NCBI RefSeq assembly: GCF_028858725.1
Contig: NC_084759.1
Location: 139,728,671 to 139,792,670, forward strand
DNA length: 64,000 nt
Direction: 5' to 3'
From: Colius striatus
Lineage: Eukaryota; Chordata; Aves; Coliiformes; Coliidae
Below, piece after piece: positions 10,001 through 24,263 of the stretch. The position numbers were made by a program, and so were the translations under genes. Numbering within the stretch: position 1 is the stretch's first letter; every line of letters starts with the position of its first letter. Under the pieces are notes generated by a model that saw only the letters and a program-made list of their open reading frames with translations, searched no databases and was not told the origin of the DNA.

Positions 10001-13000
10001 AAATTATTTGTATTACCAGAACCTCAAATTCCTGCTTTCAGGGAAGGCTGTAACTGCTGCCATTTTGTCTCAAGTCCAGAGTTAGACTCTGATCCATCCA
10101 ATGATTTATTCATCCAAAACACTGAATTTTGTACAGATCTTGATTTAACCTGGATACCTAGGAACTTCAGTTTCTCACTCTAGGTCTTAAGTGATGTGAT
10201 CGCAGTCACCTGAATTTTACATTTTGCTGAGAACTTCAGCTGTTATTTCAGCCCTGAGCGACTGCTGGGTTTCTCCTGGTTGTGCCCATAGATGAACTTG
10301 GGTATAAAGTCATTGAAAGTTTCATCTAAGTCTGTGAGATTCTTTGGGGTGTGTGTAGCAAAGAATTTTTGTAACTATTTACAAAAAAAAGAGAGCTCTT
10401 TATTCACTGAAATGGAAAGATAAGAAAAAGTGACTTTTCTGGCATTTAATACTCAGTTAACCTACATAATTCTGCTTGTTGCCTGGCGAGGTTAGTCACA
10501 GCCTTCTTGGAAGGACTGCAGTGATGTGGGAAGAAGGCAATCTTCCTATCTGTTTTGCAAGAAGGGATTTTTTTGGGGAGGGGGTTTGTTTGTTTTTAAT
10601 CACTTGTCACAGAGGCTGCTTGGATAAAACATGAGTTGGTTAAAAATGGGAACATTAATGTTACCTTCTGAGGAGCTCTTTTTCATTTTCAGCTGTGACC
10701 ATGAGCCCACTAACACATGACTTCTGATTTTATTCTATAATGTCAGTTGTAGTAAAATTTTGAAGTATTAGCCAACTCAGGGCCTTGGATGCTACTATTT
10801 AAATGCTTCTAATCCTTTCTTCCTTTCCCTCTTCTGCCCCTGTCTTGGTAATTAAAGTGTAATTCATGCTGTGAATCTCTACAGCATTAAGATCTAAAGT
10901 GGAAATAGCAAATTACAAATTACTTTGCATTTATAATCTTTGTCTTTTTTTTTTTTTTCTAATTAGACTTCAGCAATCTTATACATAGCCAAAGTTAGCA
11001 GGTATCTCTAGCTTCAAAGGTGCAAAGCTAGTATTTTTCATGGAATTTGTACATAACTCAAGTTGTCCTTTTGACCAACCCCGGGAATTGGTATCTTCTA
11101 TATAAAATTACTGAGAGAACAAAAATCCAAAACAGCAAAAAACCTGGCAAAAACCTATCTAAAACTCAGTTCTGAAATGGTGAATCACTTGTCCTGTAGT
11201 ATTGTGAAACCTTTGACTATTTCAAGAGAATATTTAGAAAAAAAAAGTCACCATTTTAAGAATAGTATCTTTTGAGTAAGAGTAGGTGTTCTGGATGTTC
11301 GATAATTTAAAGTAGGTTTTGTGCAGAAAATGTCTCTCTTTTTCTTTTCAAGAATGCATTAGTTCTACATGAGAGAGAGGATTTATCTTTTAGTAATCCA
11401 AGAAGTTGCTTCTTATGGATTTTCTGGATTTTATAGATTACTACTGCAGGAAAGAGAACATCTGACTCAAGCCTTCCATGAGCATGGATGAACTGTATTC
11501 AACTGTCTTAATTGTGAAGCTGTCATAGCTGGGGCAGGGGGCTGGAATTTACTGTAGCTGCTGGGTGCTTCAGACTTAATCTGCTGCAAGAGTATCACTG
11601 TGAGACTTTATGTCTGTAGCTCAAGCATGTTTGTAACTGGAAAATAAAGGGATGACTCACAGGGATTTGTGTGTATTACTTTGATTTCTGTTCCTGCATG
11701 TAAAAGCGCTTTTAAAGATTCAACCAAGTAGAAAAGCAGGGACTAGGCTTGCTACCTCTCCCATTAGTGCTCCCTTTTCCTTCTCCTCACCTCATAGAAA
11801 TTGACTCAAGTGCAAGGAGAAGCTGAAAGTGAGATGTACCTTTTTGCTGTTCATTAGTATAGGACCAGAATGATTAAGAAAGGGAAACGATATTTCACAT
11901 AGCCCCCCAAATCAGCTGCATAAAACTTCTAATCTAAAAAAACATGAGAAATAGATGAGATCACAGAAGACCATTTGCTCTTCAATACACGCAGATGACT
12001 GGTGAGATACAAAATTATCACAATTTTACATTTTTTTTTAAACTTTAGGCAGAATTTGACATTGCTGCGATTTCTTTGCTTAATGCTCCTAATGATTTGT
12101 CTTTTACCTGAAACGTGAACTTTGGTTAATGATCACTTTCATTCTGGGGTGGCTGACAAGACTTAATGTTATTCAGTTCTCTGAATGCTCCTTTCATGAA
12201 GATTGAAGACTCTGCTTTTCTTTCTGATGTACTCTTCCTTGTTTTGATGCCACTGCTTTTTTGCTTCCTTCCAGTGTGTCTTAGGTGTTGTCTTCTCTAT
12301 TTCCTGAGTCAAAGATCTCTTTGTTTCCAGTGTAAAATATAATTCAGAGTAATTAATTGTGAAAAGCTTTCTTTTTTTAATCCATACAGAATTTAAAACC
12401 TGGTGTTTCAGGAAGTTAGTTGTCTGGTTAATGTATGGATTTAACAAGAGTTCAATGCTTGTGAGAATACCAGTGTATATCATAAAGATATTTTTAATGT
12501 GTAGTTCTGTTACTCAGAGCATGTGAATGAGACCTTCATACAAAGAGCAAGACATTCATATTTCATATTGAGTTCTTCACTGCAACTGGGTGCACAAGAC
12601 AATGGTACAGCAAGGACTATGCAATGATATTGAGTCACATCATGAGAAGTTTGTGATATCAGGTTGTAATAAGATTCACCTTGATGATTTTCCATGCCAG
12701 ATTGAAAATAGTGTGGAGAAGTCAGCCATTTATAGATGTACTTCTAAAGTAATTTTCAGCTTTGCGCAACGTCTTGAGAAGTCAATGAGTGCATTATACT
12801 GCCTTCAGTTAGAGATATAAATATACGACTACATTTCAGTCAGAATTGAGTGGCAGACTGTGTGTTTAAATATGTTTTTCTTCTTTCACTTAAATGTTGT
12901 CTTGGGCTTACTTTCCCCAGCACAGAATTACTCTTCTCCACTTCTAGCATTATTTATTGCTTTGCAATTCTTCCCATGCTCTTGCAACCTTAGTGTAATG

Positions 13001-13300
13001 TTTCATCTCTTCTGCTTCCTTCTCTTCCTGTATTTAAGGATAAGGGGTTGTCCACGGGTGAGGGCTGAAGAGGTAGGAGGATGGAGTCTGTTCCTATTTT
13101 AGCTGCAAACTTTGTTATGGCTAATAAATCCAGGCTAACTGGTAATTAGCCTCTCAGTGCTATCTCATGTACAGAGGGCGGGACAGTGAGGAATCTGGTC
13201 TTTGTACTTTGGTGTCCAAATAGTCCCTGTGTGACAAATGTCCTACCACAGCCAAGAAACAAAAAACCGGCTTCTCCATTGAGTTTCTGTTTCCCTTCTT
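7066..13300 (+). other. Putative intron 1, first part; no exon recognised
   Basis: GC-rich to about 7500, then AT-rich non-coding sequence. Pyrimidine-rich 7480-7770 yields several short open frames that look like composition artefacts. A 132-codon open frame at 7838-8236 resembles no protein I know. Poly-T at 10949-10961 and similar runs are simple sequence. I see no RNA gene and no recognisable repeat before the CR1 at 13301. Confidence 0.5.
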
Positions 13301-13919
13301 ATCACAGAATCACAGAATGGCAGGGGTTGGAAGGGACCTCTAAAGATCATTAGTCCAACCCCCTGCTAAAGCAGGTCCATCTAGATCAGGTCACTCAGGA
13401 ACAGGTCCAGGTGGGCTTTGAAAACCTCCAGAGAAGAAGACTCCACACCCTTCCTGGGAGGCCTGTGCCAGGGCTCCCTCGCCCTTACAGTAAAGAAGTT
13501 TTTCCTTAAGTGGAACTTTTTGATCCCTAGTCCTATCATTGGAGACGTTACAGAAAAAAAATGCTGCCCTATCCCCTTGACATACACTTTTTAAATATCA
13601 GTGAGGTCTCCCCTCAGTCTCCTCCAAGCTGAACAGTCCCAGGTCCTGCAGTCTTTCTTCATAAGAAGGATGCTCCAGTCCCCTGATCATCTTGGTGGCC
13701 CTGTACTGGACTCTCTCTAGAAGTTCTGTGTTGCTCTTGAGCTGGGGAGCCCAAAACTAGACACAGGACTCCAGATGAGGCCTCACCGGGGCAGTGTAGA
13801 GGGGGAGAAGAACCTCCCTTGACCTGCTGGACACATTCTTCTTGAGGTACTGCAGAATGCCATTGGCCTTCTTGGCCATGAAGGCACATTACTGGCTCAT
13901 GTATAGTTTATTATCAACC
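13301..13919 (-). mobile_element. CR1 LINE fragment, 5'-truncated with 3' end
   Basis: The plus strand begins with ATCACAGAATCACAGAATGG, the reverse complement of the CR1 3' tail, followed by the diagnostic GGTTGGAAGGGACC block, the 3' UTR and the C-terminal part of ORF2. In minus-strand translation ORF2 remnants read [34 protein letters not shown] and, after a frame break, RKNFFTVRAREPWHR and SLEVFKAHLD. One in-frame TAG (in the CVQFWAPQ region, where Q is expected) and at least one frameshift near 13590-13600 make it dead. Similarity stops at about 13919, which is the 5' truncation point. It has the same orientation as the element at 1-450. Confidence 0.95.
13381..13587 (-). pseudogene. CR1 ORF2 extreme C-terminus, isolated by a frameshift
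   Basis: Sixty-eight open codons on the minus strand end at the native CR1 stop. The blocks LRKNFFTVRAREPWHRPPR and SLEVFKAHLDLFLSDLI are the usual end of avian CR1 ORF2. The upstream ORF2 part continues in a different frame, so this is a relic. Confidence 0.8.
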
Positions 13920-14854
13920 TCATGGCTGTTTCTGTGCTAAAGCACTACTGCATTTTGAACCTTACCTTCAGCTTTGGTCTCAGTTCTTTGCTCTGCCCGA
14001 CCTCACCCCTGAGTGAGCTTGTAATGTTTTCCTTCTTCATTTGCCCTGAAACATATTTCACCACCGTCTTCCATATTCTGGTCCATTGTGGTTTTGAGTC
14101 ATGATGTAACTTTAGTCTGCTGGGGGTTTTTTTTCTTTATTCATTTATCCTCTAGGGTTTTTTCGTTTGTTTGCTTTTATTTCACTATTTAGTTACAAAT
14201 CATGCTCAGTGTCCAGCTTTGCAGAATGCAGTTCATACCACTTCTTGCACTAAATTTTTTTTTTTCCTTACAAACCAATTGTTTCTCTCCTCTTTTTTTC
14301 CCCAGTAGTCTTTATTCCAGTGTCTTCTGAAATGCATATCAAATCCATTGACCTCGGTGCAACATACATGTGAAATTATGTGGGTCGTCAAACCTTTATG
14401 GGGTAGGATTTTAAAGGTATTGACTTCTCTAAATGTTTAATCCTGTGTATTTTGTCTAGGCAATAATTCTAAGCTCACTTCAAGCAGTTCTAGAGCTCAA
14501 GACCTGAATAGGAGATGTTAGAGTGTGTGTAGGGATTTGTTTTCCCTATATGAGTGAGGTGTCTAATACACATGAGAAAAGTCTATTCAATCAATATCTC
14601 CCTGAATATGAGTGTAAGATATTCTTAGAAATGACTTCAGTATGTGGCAGCATTTGTTCTTTTCTATTTAGAATTTACAGGGGTTTTTTTATGTTAAAGC
14701 TAAATGTTGACATACAAGAAAAATAAGCTTCTTAAATAGTGACAGCAGAATACAGTCCTGAGGGAGATGCAAGTTTCTGCTGAGGCTTAGTTTTGGTGGT
14801 GACCAATTAAAGTCACAGTTTTATGCAGTTTATCAGCATTTTAACTGCAGAAGC
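13920..14854 (+). other. Putative intron, no gene recognised
   Basis: AT-rich sequence with several poly-T stretches (near 14126, 14258 and 14294). No exon, RNA gene or named repeat is visible between the CR1 and the LTR. Confidence 0.5.
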
Positions 14855-15373
14855 TGTCATGATTTAACCTGAACCAGCAACTAAGTACCACACAGCTGCT
14901 TACTCACTCTTTCCCTCTGGGATGGGGGAGAGAATTGGAAGAGTAAAAGTGAAAAAACTTGTGGGTTAAGATAAGGACAGTTTAATAGATAAAGCACAAG
15001 CTGCTCACAGAAGCAAAGCAAAACAAGGGATTCATTCACTGCTTCCCACGGGCAGTCAAGTGTTCAGCCATCTCCAGGAAAGCAGGGCTCCATGTGTCAT
15101 GCTTACTTGGGAAGACAAACATGGTAACTCTGAATGTCATCTCCCATGGCATGGAACATCCCTTTGGTCAGTTGTGGTCAGCTGTCCTGGCCATGCTCCC
15201 TCCCGTCTTCTTGTTCAACTCCCCAGCCCACTTGCTGGCAGGGCAGCATGAGAAGCAGAAAAGGCCTTGAACATCCCTGTGTTATCAACATTGTTTCCAG
15301 TGCAAATCCAAAACATAGCTTCATACTAGCTACTAGGAAGAAAATTAACTCTATCCAAGCTAAAACCAGCACA
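14855..15373 (-). mobile_element. Solo LTR of an avian endogenous retrovirus family (reverse orientation)
   Basis: The element begins TGTCATGATTTAACC and ends CCAGCACA, so it has TG...CA termini. Internal landmarks match an LTR I know from bird genomes: the block near 14890-14940 (CTGGGATGGGGGAGAGAATTG-like), GTTTAATAGA near 14981, CAGCTGTCCTGGCCATG at 15179, and CTAGGAAGAAAATTAACTCTAT at 15335. The motif order shows that the sense strand is minus. No internal gag/pol sequence and no second LTR lie next to it, so it is a solo LTR left by recombination. Clear target-site duplications are not visible. The same family occurs at 48640-49212 in the opposite orientation. ERV class is not assigned from sequence. 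Confidence 0.8.
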
Positions 15374-18300
15374 CAGGGGCTTGGACTTTTTAAGGTCGGG
15401 TTTGGCAGAAGAGATGGACTTGATGGCTGTGCAGTCCAGTATTTTGTGTTCCACAGTGAACTACATCTTCCTGGGGAAAGTATTTGCTGAGTTTTTTGGA
15501 GGAAGTGGATGCACAAGAGCACAAGAGTTTGTTCCATCAGATTCTTTGACTTATTTTAAGCTGTGCTTTTATAACTCAGTCCTTATTATCCAAAGAAATC
15601 TCCATTCCCTTTTTAAAAAATCATCTAGGGATCTTGGTTTTAGAGAGAGCTCTTTTGTCTCTTTGCCTCAGTTTTCCTATTTGTAAACAAAAGATGTGTC
15701 TGTATGAGGCTCAATTACCGAATATTTATACATTTTAATACATTTACATGTTTTGAAAATAAAAAGCACCTTACAAATTCTAAGTGATATTATTATTGTT
15801 GTTACCAGCTTCTTTGCTATAATAAAAATTTCAGTGCTGGTGGTTGTATTATCGTTGTTCTAGATATAGTTTTCGTGATCACTGAAGACATTGAAGGTGA
15901 TGGTGCAGACCATACTGAGGTATAATATGTGGGAGAGAAGCTGTGCTTCCAGCTGTGAAATGTTTCTGAAAGACTTCATTAAAAAAACCCAAACCCAAAA
16001 CCAGATCAACAAAAAACCCCACCAAAAAACCGAACTCAAACCAGCAAAATTAGAAGTCCATAACTGGGAAAGAGTAAAACCTCTTCTGCAGTGTACCAGG
16101 ATTTACAAGTCATTGGGCTAGCTAAGGGGTGATCTATGCTGTGCTGTGTACCACCTGATTAAGAGTGAGCTGGTTTCATTTGTGACACTGACATGTAAAC
16201 AAAGGGATCTTTTAGAGATGATTGATAACTGGTAGTATAGGAAAAGAAATGTGGAGTAAATCACAATTAGCCCCTAGGATTTATTTTTTTAGGTCTACTT
16301 TTGTAAAACATCCATGACTTAATACTGAGCTATTTTTATGAATGTTCTTGTGCTTATCTCACATAACCAGCTTGTTAAAAGAGGATATGAACACTTTTTA
16401 AGCTGCTGACTTATAAATTGTGAGAAAGAGAAAAGAAGACTGATTCCAACAGGCTTGAAGGTAGATTAATTTCTCTTCTAGTTAGTAAAATGAGAGAGGG
16501 GGGAAAAGATTAAACTTAGTGGACCAATCAGTTTTAGCCAGGTAGAAAATGAATAAATTTAGCTGTAATGTACAATCTAATAGTAAAACTTTAATGTGAA
16601 AGAAAATAAATGCAGGGGAATTCTGTTTTGGTAAATTGATGATAGTATCTCCAAGTCATTTCTGACTGAAGTAATAAGGGTAAGGAAAAAAAAAAGAAGT
16701 AATAACAAAGGAATACTGAGGGGGAACAATTATTTTGCTAATGTCTCCTGAGCATCTGAGGGTGTTACTTGGTTGCATTATAAGAAAATTGTGCTGCTGG
16801 AATGTTGGAGAGGATTGATAATTATTGTGCTTTGAAGAAAACTTCTTTGTTCTTTTAATGTAAACATCTGAGATAAGATGGAGAAGTTTGGAAGAACACA
16901 ACACTTTCTGTGAGTTCTTTTTGTTGTTAGATATTTCTGGTGATTTTTAGAGGCTACTAGTGATCTGTATCTAATTATATCTTAATATCTAGTCTAATGC
17001 TTATTTAAATTGCTACGTAAGTTTCCTAATAGCTTCTGTATCACTTCTGATTACGAAGACCTGAATCAGTCAACACATTAGAGATTGCACAAGACTGGAT
17101 CTTGAGAGGTGTGATTTCGTAGTGGCTGCACTTTTAAACCATAAATTATGCAAAGCAGGGAACGAATTCAGTCCTTTATGATTGTGTGCAAGCAAATTTT
17201 CAGGCAACTTTGAAAATTATTAAACAGCAAGAAGAAAAGTCACTAGCCTTTTTTTTTCATTTTAGAGAAATCATATTTTAAAAGCAAACATAAAGTATGT
17301 AGAACCACAAAGTCCTTCTGCATAGAAATAGAAGCTGTTTAAACACAGAGAGATAGGCAGTATAACCTTGAGGTCCCTTATAGAGATGTCCCAAATGCTA
17401 GATGGTAGGTTCATAAAATGTTGCTTCAGCCGCTCAAAATATTTTCAGTAGCAAAGAAGAAGACAATTCATAGAATTGTATTAAAGCTCTTTTCTTTATC
17501 CTAGGAGACTGGTGACACCTCATTTTGAGTCAAAGCCTGGGTTTTCTTGAGGGCTGTAGGAAAGAGCAACTATTATACTTTCTCTGTATACTTGCTACAG
17601 TAATTTGATAGGAATTTCTTTTTCTGTTATCCTAGACTGCAACACATAGTAGTATGATAGCTATCTTTTGAAGTACAGAAAATCTGCCTAAGGGGCATAA
17701 TTTTAAAGTATAATATGAAATGCTGTTTTAATAAGGTTTTTTCCTTGCGCATTTTAAGTGCAAGGAAATGTGGTGAAACCTTGCTAATCATACATTTGCA
17801 CAAAGTATTTGGCTCGTTCCCTGTCAAGGAATTAGTAGTGTGCTTCAATGAGATCTTGTGTTACTAGACTGTAATTATTTTTATAAGACATTCTACACTG
17901 TATTTGATGGAGCCTTATGAATTATCGTAATAAATAAAATGGCATTTCCATTGTCAAAATTTATAAGCAAAGTTATCTCATTCCTGTCTTTCAAGTAGTC
18001 ACCGGGTCACGGAATTAAGCAATTTCTAATGGACTTCTAGTGTTTGTATTCTTTTGCTTTGTGACATGTTAAAAACAATGGTGTAGCTGACAAGAAGCAA
18101 TTCCATTGATGAGATGACAACATATCTCTCTTTTACTTCCTCCTTTGGCCTTGTACTCAAAAAGGGAGCATAAAGGCAACACAATTACTTAATGAATTCA
18201 GGCCCTCATCTGAACCATGACAGTATGACCTCTGGCAACTATTGTATGGTAACAGGCTTTGAATGAAGTTATTCAAAGGAGTGCATATAGCACAGATATC

Positions 18301-20992
18301 AGGAAAGTGGAGGCATATCCAAACCAATTTTAGTTATGTTTTCCTGGTACCAAGAAACCAGCTACAGTTGCATGGGACGTGGTGGACTCCATGCTTCTTG
18401 GCTGAGCACAGAGGTCCTTGCTGCCGTGGCTAAACTGGGTCCAATGTCTCAACCTGGGTAGGGTGGCAGCACCACAGACACATCCTCCATAGCTAAAGCA
18501 GTACACATTGTTTACTTTTCAGGAGGATAGAGTCAGTGGAATAAAATGTCAATATTGAAATATTTACTTAAAATTTTCCCTTTGATTTATTAGAAATATT
18601 CATATGGTCATAGCTCCTCCACATCTTAGCCAGTGACTGGTGGCTTGGTGTACTAGGTGCTCTATTTCAAGATGATTTTGTTATTTAAACACTGTGTCTA
18701 TTTTTAAGTCACATAATCCATAAAACCTGTTTAAAGCCACCAGGAATCATTACATCATCTAGCTTGACCTCTAGAGTGTATGAAGGAAGAGAGTTTCTAC
18801 CCTTCTACTTCTGGAAGAAAAATATAAACTAAGATTTCTTCTCCTTCTCTTCTGGGGATGATAAACACGATAATTTAGACTACCAGCCTCTGGCAAACTT
18901 TGGCATTTTCCACTCAATATATTAGCAAATATTTAGTGGTTCTGTGTTTGAATCGTGCAAATACTAGTATGTGGTGCTACACTCCAAATGCTATTGTTTG
19001 GGTCTTTTGGTGTTTGTTCAGGGTTTTTTGTTTGTTTTTTTCCTTTTTTTTTAAAAATAGTAGATGCAATCCATATTTTCTACCCCAATATATAAACGTT
19101 TTCCCACAAAACCTCGTAGGCTAAAAGCAGATGATTCTGCAGTCTGTACTTCTTTATCTTCATGCTTCACTATATGAATTGTATAGACTGAGATCCCTTT
19201 CTGAGTTGCTATATGCTTCTCTGTGTAATAATTTTTTGCTCACAAGATAGCCTTGGACACTTGGTTGCCAAACAGTTTCTAAAGTGAAAGGCTATATTAC
19301 ACTGTGGATAAAGTGCTGGGGAGGTTCTTGCATAGGTTCACCTTGACTCAGGGCCTTCCTGCGTCCTAGGTCATGAGGATGGTGTTGTACAGCAGCTGGG
19401 ACGTCCAGATGCGTGCTGTGCTAGTACTTGCAATAACACTTTTTCTCCATGGTCATGTCTCTTTTATGGCTGCTGCTGAAAAAGATTCACAGATGTCACT
19501 TCAGGCAATTTAGTGAATTGCCTGAAAAAAAATCCACAAAGTCTGTGTGGGAATGTGTCACAAGTGATGCAAGTCCTCTTTGCTCGTAAAACCTTCCTCA
19601 CAGAACTTTACCTTTTCTTTTTGTCCTAAAGAAGACATTGCATTAATTTTATAAATGACCTTGCTCTTTACGTGCTGCCTGCATGCCTCTCCTCTATGGG
19701 ACTCTTGCTTCCAGTAATGAGGAAATGTTCTGAGGCAGTGTTGTTGCCATGATGACATAAAATAATGGAGACTTCTAGATATTCCTCTCTTCTTACTCTG
19801 TGATAGACATGTGCCTTTAGGGATCAACTGACTTTAAAAATGATGCAGATCTGGAGCTTGGGGTCATTTTTGTTGTACAGATTTTTTTTTTTTTCATAGG
19901 ATAGGGATGATGATGTTGCACTCAACATATGTGATTAGCATTCTCAGTCTAAATGGGCACTGTTCACCCTGGATATATATTTCCCTAGAGCTTTTATAAA
20001 TGCACTGAGTCATTGTTCTGGTAGGAAGAAAAAAAAAAGCAGGACTTTTGACCTCTCTTGCTTTTTTCTCATTTATGCATTTAAGATGTGTATGTGTTCT
20101 GTGCAGATAGTTTTTAAGTTTCTTTCCAGTTTCACAACAGCTGTGTATTTTGTTTTAATCTATATCTAGTGTCTTTCCCAGGAAAGCCACATATGGTAAT
20201 ATACATGCTGCACATAATATATACTGCTGTCCTTAGCAGTTGGCAGACAATGATATAGTTCACGCACTATGAATCTGATGGAGCACAGGCTCTGGCATTC
20301 AAATGTTTGTGGCTTAGCAAAAAATCTTCCACCCCTTCACTGAATGTAGTGAACAAAAATCTTTTGCTTATTGAGAATTGACCTGTTGGAAGATATTCTT
20401 CAGCCCTATTGGAAATGTTCATTGATAAAATTTGTTGGCAGTGTTCATGAGGAGTTACCTTCAGCTGTGGAAGCAAGGGTTGATTCAGGATCAAGATCTT
20501 AATCTATGAATACTTATTTTGATCCATTGATACTAATGGGAGAACTTGTCTGTCTGCCTCTTGTTTAAGTTAAATGTTTGTGAGATTGAGGCCCAAAATC
20601 TCAAATTAAAAAAGCAACAACCCACAACAAAAAGCCAAAACAAATCCCAAGAAAAGGCTTATTCTTGTTTTATTAATAGAAACTTAGATCATTTGGAAGC
20701 AGTTTAAAAGAATTTGTCACCATCCTTTGTAGGGGGGCTGTGTTCTTACTGTGAGACATATCTTTTGTTTAATGTGTGTACTATTTTAAACAAACATTAT
20801 ATTTTCATGGAAAGTCTGCTGGGCAATGCCTAACTCCAGACATAAACACAAATAAACTTAGAAAAACCCTGTTTATCTTAGATGAGAGAGCTTTTTTTTT
20901 TTTTAAGAAAAAGAGAAGAAGAGAGGATCTAAAACTACCTAAAAAAATTACCTCTCTAGTCTCCCTTTAATGTTCCTTAAAGCTCTTCTGCA
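15374..20992 (+). other. Putative intron, no gene recognised
   Basis: AT-rich non-coding sequence. An A/C-rich low-complexity stretch lies at about 15979-16050. A 101-codon frame at 15381-15686 and others resemble no protein I know. Simple T-runs occur near 17250, 19040 and 19880. No exon or RNA gene is supported. Confidence 0.5.
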
Positions 20993-21276
20993 ATCATAGA
21001 ATCTTAGAATTATTTGGTTGGAAAGGACCTTTAAGATCATCAAGTCCAACCACTAACCTGACACTGGTAAGCCCACCACTAAACCATCTACACCTCATCT
21101 ACATGTCTCCAGGGATATCTCCAGGGATAATGACTCCACCACCTCTCAGAGCAGCCTGTTTCAATGTTTTAAGAACCCTCTCAGTGGAAAAGTTAATCTT
21201 AATATCCAATCTAAATTTTCCCTGGCACAGTTTAAGGCCATTGCCTCTTGTCCTATCACTCCTTACTTGGGAGAAG
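20993..21276 (-). mobile_element. CR1 LINE 3'-end fragment
   Basis: It starts ATCATAGAATCTTAGAATTATTTGGTTGGAAAGGACC-like, the reverse complement of a CR1 3' end, followed by the 3' UTR, and ends within degraded ORF2 C-terminal sequence (CTTGTCCTATCACTCCTTAC, 21247-21266). The 3' UTR wording (CCACTAACCTGACACTGG, CCACCACTAAACCAT) resembles a different CR1 subfamily from the 13301 copy and is closer to the one at 45905. A 12-bp tandem duplication (ATCTCCAGGGAT) lies inside at about 21109-21134. No open coding frame remains. Confidence 0.92.
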
Positions 21277-24263
21277 TGCTAGGGAATTACCTGTGTATCA
21301 TTTGTATATCACTGAGGTGTGAACTCCAATGAAATCTTAAAATGATACCATCTTTGGACTATGCGGTGAAGAGAGGCTGAAAGTGCTGCAATATGTTGTT
21401 TCATATAGGTGTATTCTGATTTTACTCTGTTCACCTGTAGGTGTCAGATAGAAATTTCAGGTAGAAATTCAGAGATTGATGTAAATGCCTAATGACAGAT
21501 AACATCTTTTGGGTGTTTCCTACACCCTGATGAAGTAACACAGAGGATTAACATCTTTAGTTTAAGCCTGTTTGTTTTTATAAGTAGTTGAGATCTCTTG
21601 CATGCAAGGTTGACCATTTAGGATTTTTTAAGCTAATGAATGAAATATGGCAGCTCATCCTCAATTTCACTACTCAGAATTTCCTCAAACAAAGCTAAGC
21701 AAGTTTTACTGTAAACTTGTCTAAGCTCTTATGTATGGAAATTGATCAGAATTTCCAGTTGCTTGCTAGGCTTTTGCTGTCAGGCCCTTTGATCTTTCAT
21801 GTATGTTAATGAGTCATTTGAAAACAGGTATGTATTTTGGCAATTTGACTATCATAGAATCATCGACTATGATGCTCTCTCTCAAATCAGTTACCATTTT
21901 GACAATGACATCTAAGTCTGCCTACGTTTCTGCATGACTGGGAGCTGTCACTACTCATTTAAACTTATTAGTGCTGGAAACGGATATGCTGGTTCATCTA
22001 ACAGGGAGGAAACATAAGGCATCAGCATTCAAAATCAAATGATGTTCCCAAGGGTAAAGGAAGAGATGACTGTAGTCATGAGAGCATGGACAATTACGAG
22101 TAAAGCTGCACTGCAGCTCAAAGAGATGTTGGATGCTTTGCCTACAGGTTGCTACAAGTGGATTGTGTCATTTTTTGTCAATTCAAGAAAATTCTTTTAA
22201 GAGGGCAAGTGCAAAGCTCTGACTGAAAGCTAGGTCTCTGTAATGGCTCTTGAGAGTCCACACACATAGACTGAAAGTATGCAAAATAATTCTTAAAAAT
22301 ATAGACCTGTACGATGAAGGCCATGGCTCTCCATCACTATTTAAAGGACCCAAAGCACTTGGGATACACAAGCGCTACTGGCACATGGTTACTTATCTAA
22401 AAGGGCTGTGAGCCAAAAGAGCAAAAAGAGACAAAAGGAATCCCTAGGCGACTTGAGTTGTAACCAACCCTTAACATAACTCAGCTGCTGCTCTTCTTAC
22501 TGCTGTAATGTGTGATCCTATCTATTTTAATTTTTTCATTATTCTGCCACTTTACTGTATCAAAATATATTCACAGAATAGAGATTATTTCCCCCTACCT
22601 CTTCTCTCACTCCCATGTCAAAACACAAGCCCAGATCTTGCTTGTAATAGGAGTATTTTGATTGATAGTACATTCACCATTTGAGACTAGTGGTGTGCTA
22701 AAATGAACAACTGGCATTTCAGAAACTGTAAAACTGACCTGACAAAGTGTGATTTTTTTTTTTCTTTTTTTTTTAGTTGTAAATGTCTGTTAGTTCTGAT
22801 GCTGCCATTAACCAGTTTTGTCACTGGTTAATGTTTCCGCAACCCATAGAGAACATACGCTTTGAAATGCATGCCTAGTCAGTTGGTAAACAGAACTTAA
22901 ATGATAAAGTTATAAATTAATCTTATTTTAACCTTTTTCCTTTTCACTAAATTGAGTATAGCCTGCAGCAGTAACACAGCAATCTTGTCTGAAGCTGATA
23001 GCTAATAGAGAATGCAAAAGTGACTTAAGGTGCTGGGAGTGGTTATGACAGACTAATTGTCACTGATGGATTTGCTACTTCCTTACTACCTCTCAGTAAC
23101 CCATTTATTTCTCTGTAACAAAGTAATGGACCGCTTGCTAAACTACTGGCCTTTTTAGGGTAAGCTTACAGTTCAAGTTCTCCTCTTATGCAATGTTTTG
23201 GAGATTCTGTCTTCTATTGAGAGATAATAATATTGGGAAGAAAAGGAATTTTTGCAACTCTTAAACTTCCTAAAGAAGAAAAGACTGCTAGGATTCTTTT
23301 AAAATCAAATTTAACCCCAAACAAAATAATCCAATGGCTCAGTTTACAGGAACATCAGCTTTTTTTTCATTTGTGATGAAAATAAGATAAATTCCATTTA
23401 TTTATTTATTTATCCTAAAGGAAGGCAAATTTTTGCCAGCTTTTTTGCTGGTGCTATGCTTCAGTATTGCAATCATTGAAAGAATGAGGGTAAAATTTCA
23501 TCCAGCAGTAAAATGAGGATGCTTTTGGAGAATTGATAGAATCTCTTAATATCAGGTTTGTACATTGAATAAAAGGAAATGATGAATTAGTTGAAAAAAA
23601 AAAAAGTATGAGGAATTCCTAAAAGACACAGTATAATTAACCAAGGTGGACATTTGCAGAAATGCTTTTGAAGCAAAGTAATTTTCACTGTAGCAGGTAG
23701 TCTGCAGCTCATTGATTTGGAAGAGAATGCTGCTTCAAGTAGCAAAATTAATTTCTGTAACAGAGTGAATATTCTGTTATTAAAGCAATAATATTAATTA
23801 GTGAATGAAAAATCTCTTTGAAGTAACATCATGTTTCCTTTATGAAGTGATGACCTGGTCTTAAAGAAAAGTCTTACCTAATCAGCCTTTAAGGTATCAC
23901 AATAGGCATTGCACATTTTTACAGTTCTTATGCTAAGTAACATTTTGTGAGGATGTGCTTTCATCTAATGACAGTGTGGTATGTGTCAAAGTTCAGCTCC
24001 TGTTCTCCATGATGATTTTTGTTTTCACAACTCATTGGGTTCTTGTTTTGAATATCTGCTGTGCATGAGGTTTCTCTTCACATCCTGGAAATAAAAGGTG
24101 GTTTTATGATATTAAGGGAAATATTTTTATTTATTTTATTTACTTGTCTTTTTCAGGCACTTGAAATAACAATGTACTAGTACTTATCTTGTCCATTTTA
24201 TTCTTGCCATTGCAGTGATGTAGGGAATCAGAAATCTGGTTTGTCCTGGACACTGACAAGAAA

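Noticed and set aside
13659..13889. 76-codon minus-strand frame inside the CR1
   Set aside because: It is out of frame with CR1 ORF2, and the correct ORF2 residues lie in another frame, interrupted by a stop.
15134..15537. Open frames of 118-119 codons on both strands near 15134-15537
   Set aside because: They overlap the solo LTR and its flank and do not resemble any retroviral or host protein.
21851..21873. Inverted repeat ATCATAG/CTATGAT with CR1-tail-like ATCATAGAATCAT
   Set aside because: Seven-base arms are expected by chance in AT-rich DNA, and no CR1 body follows.
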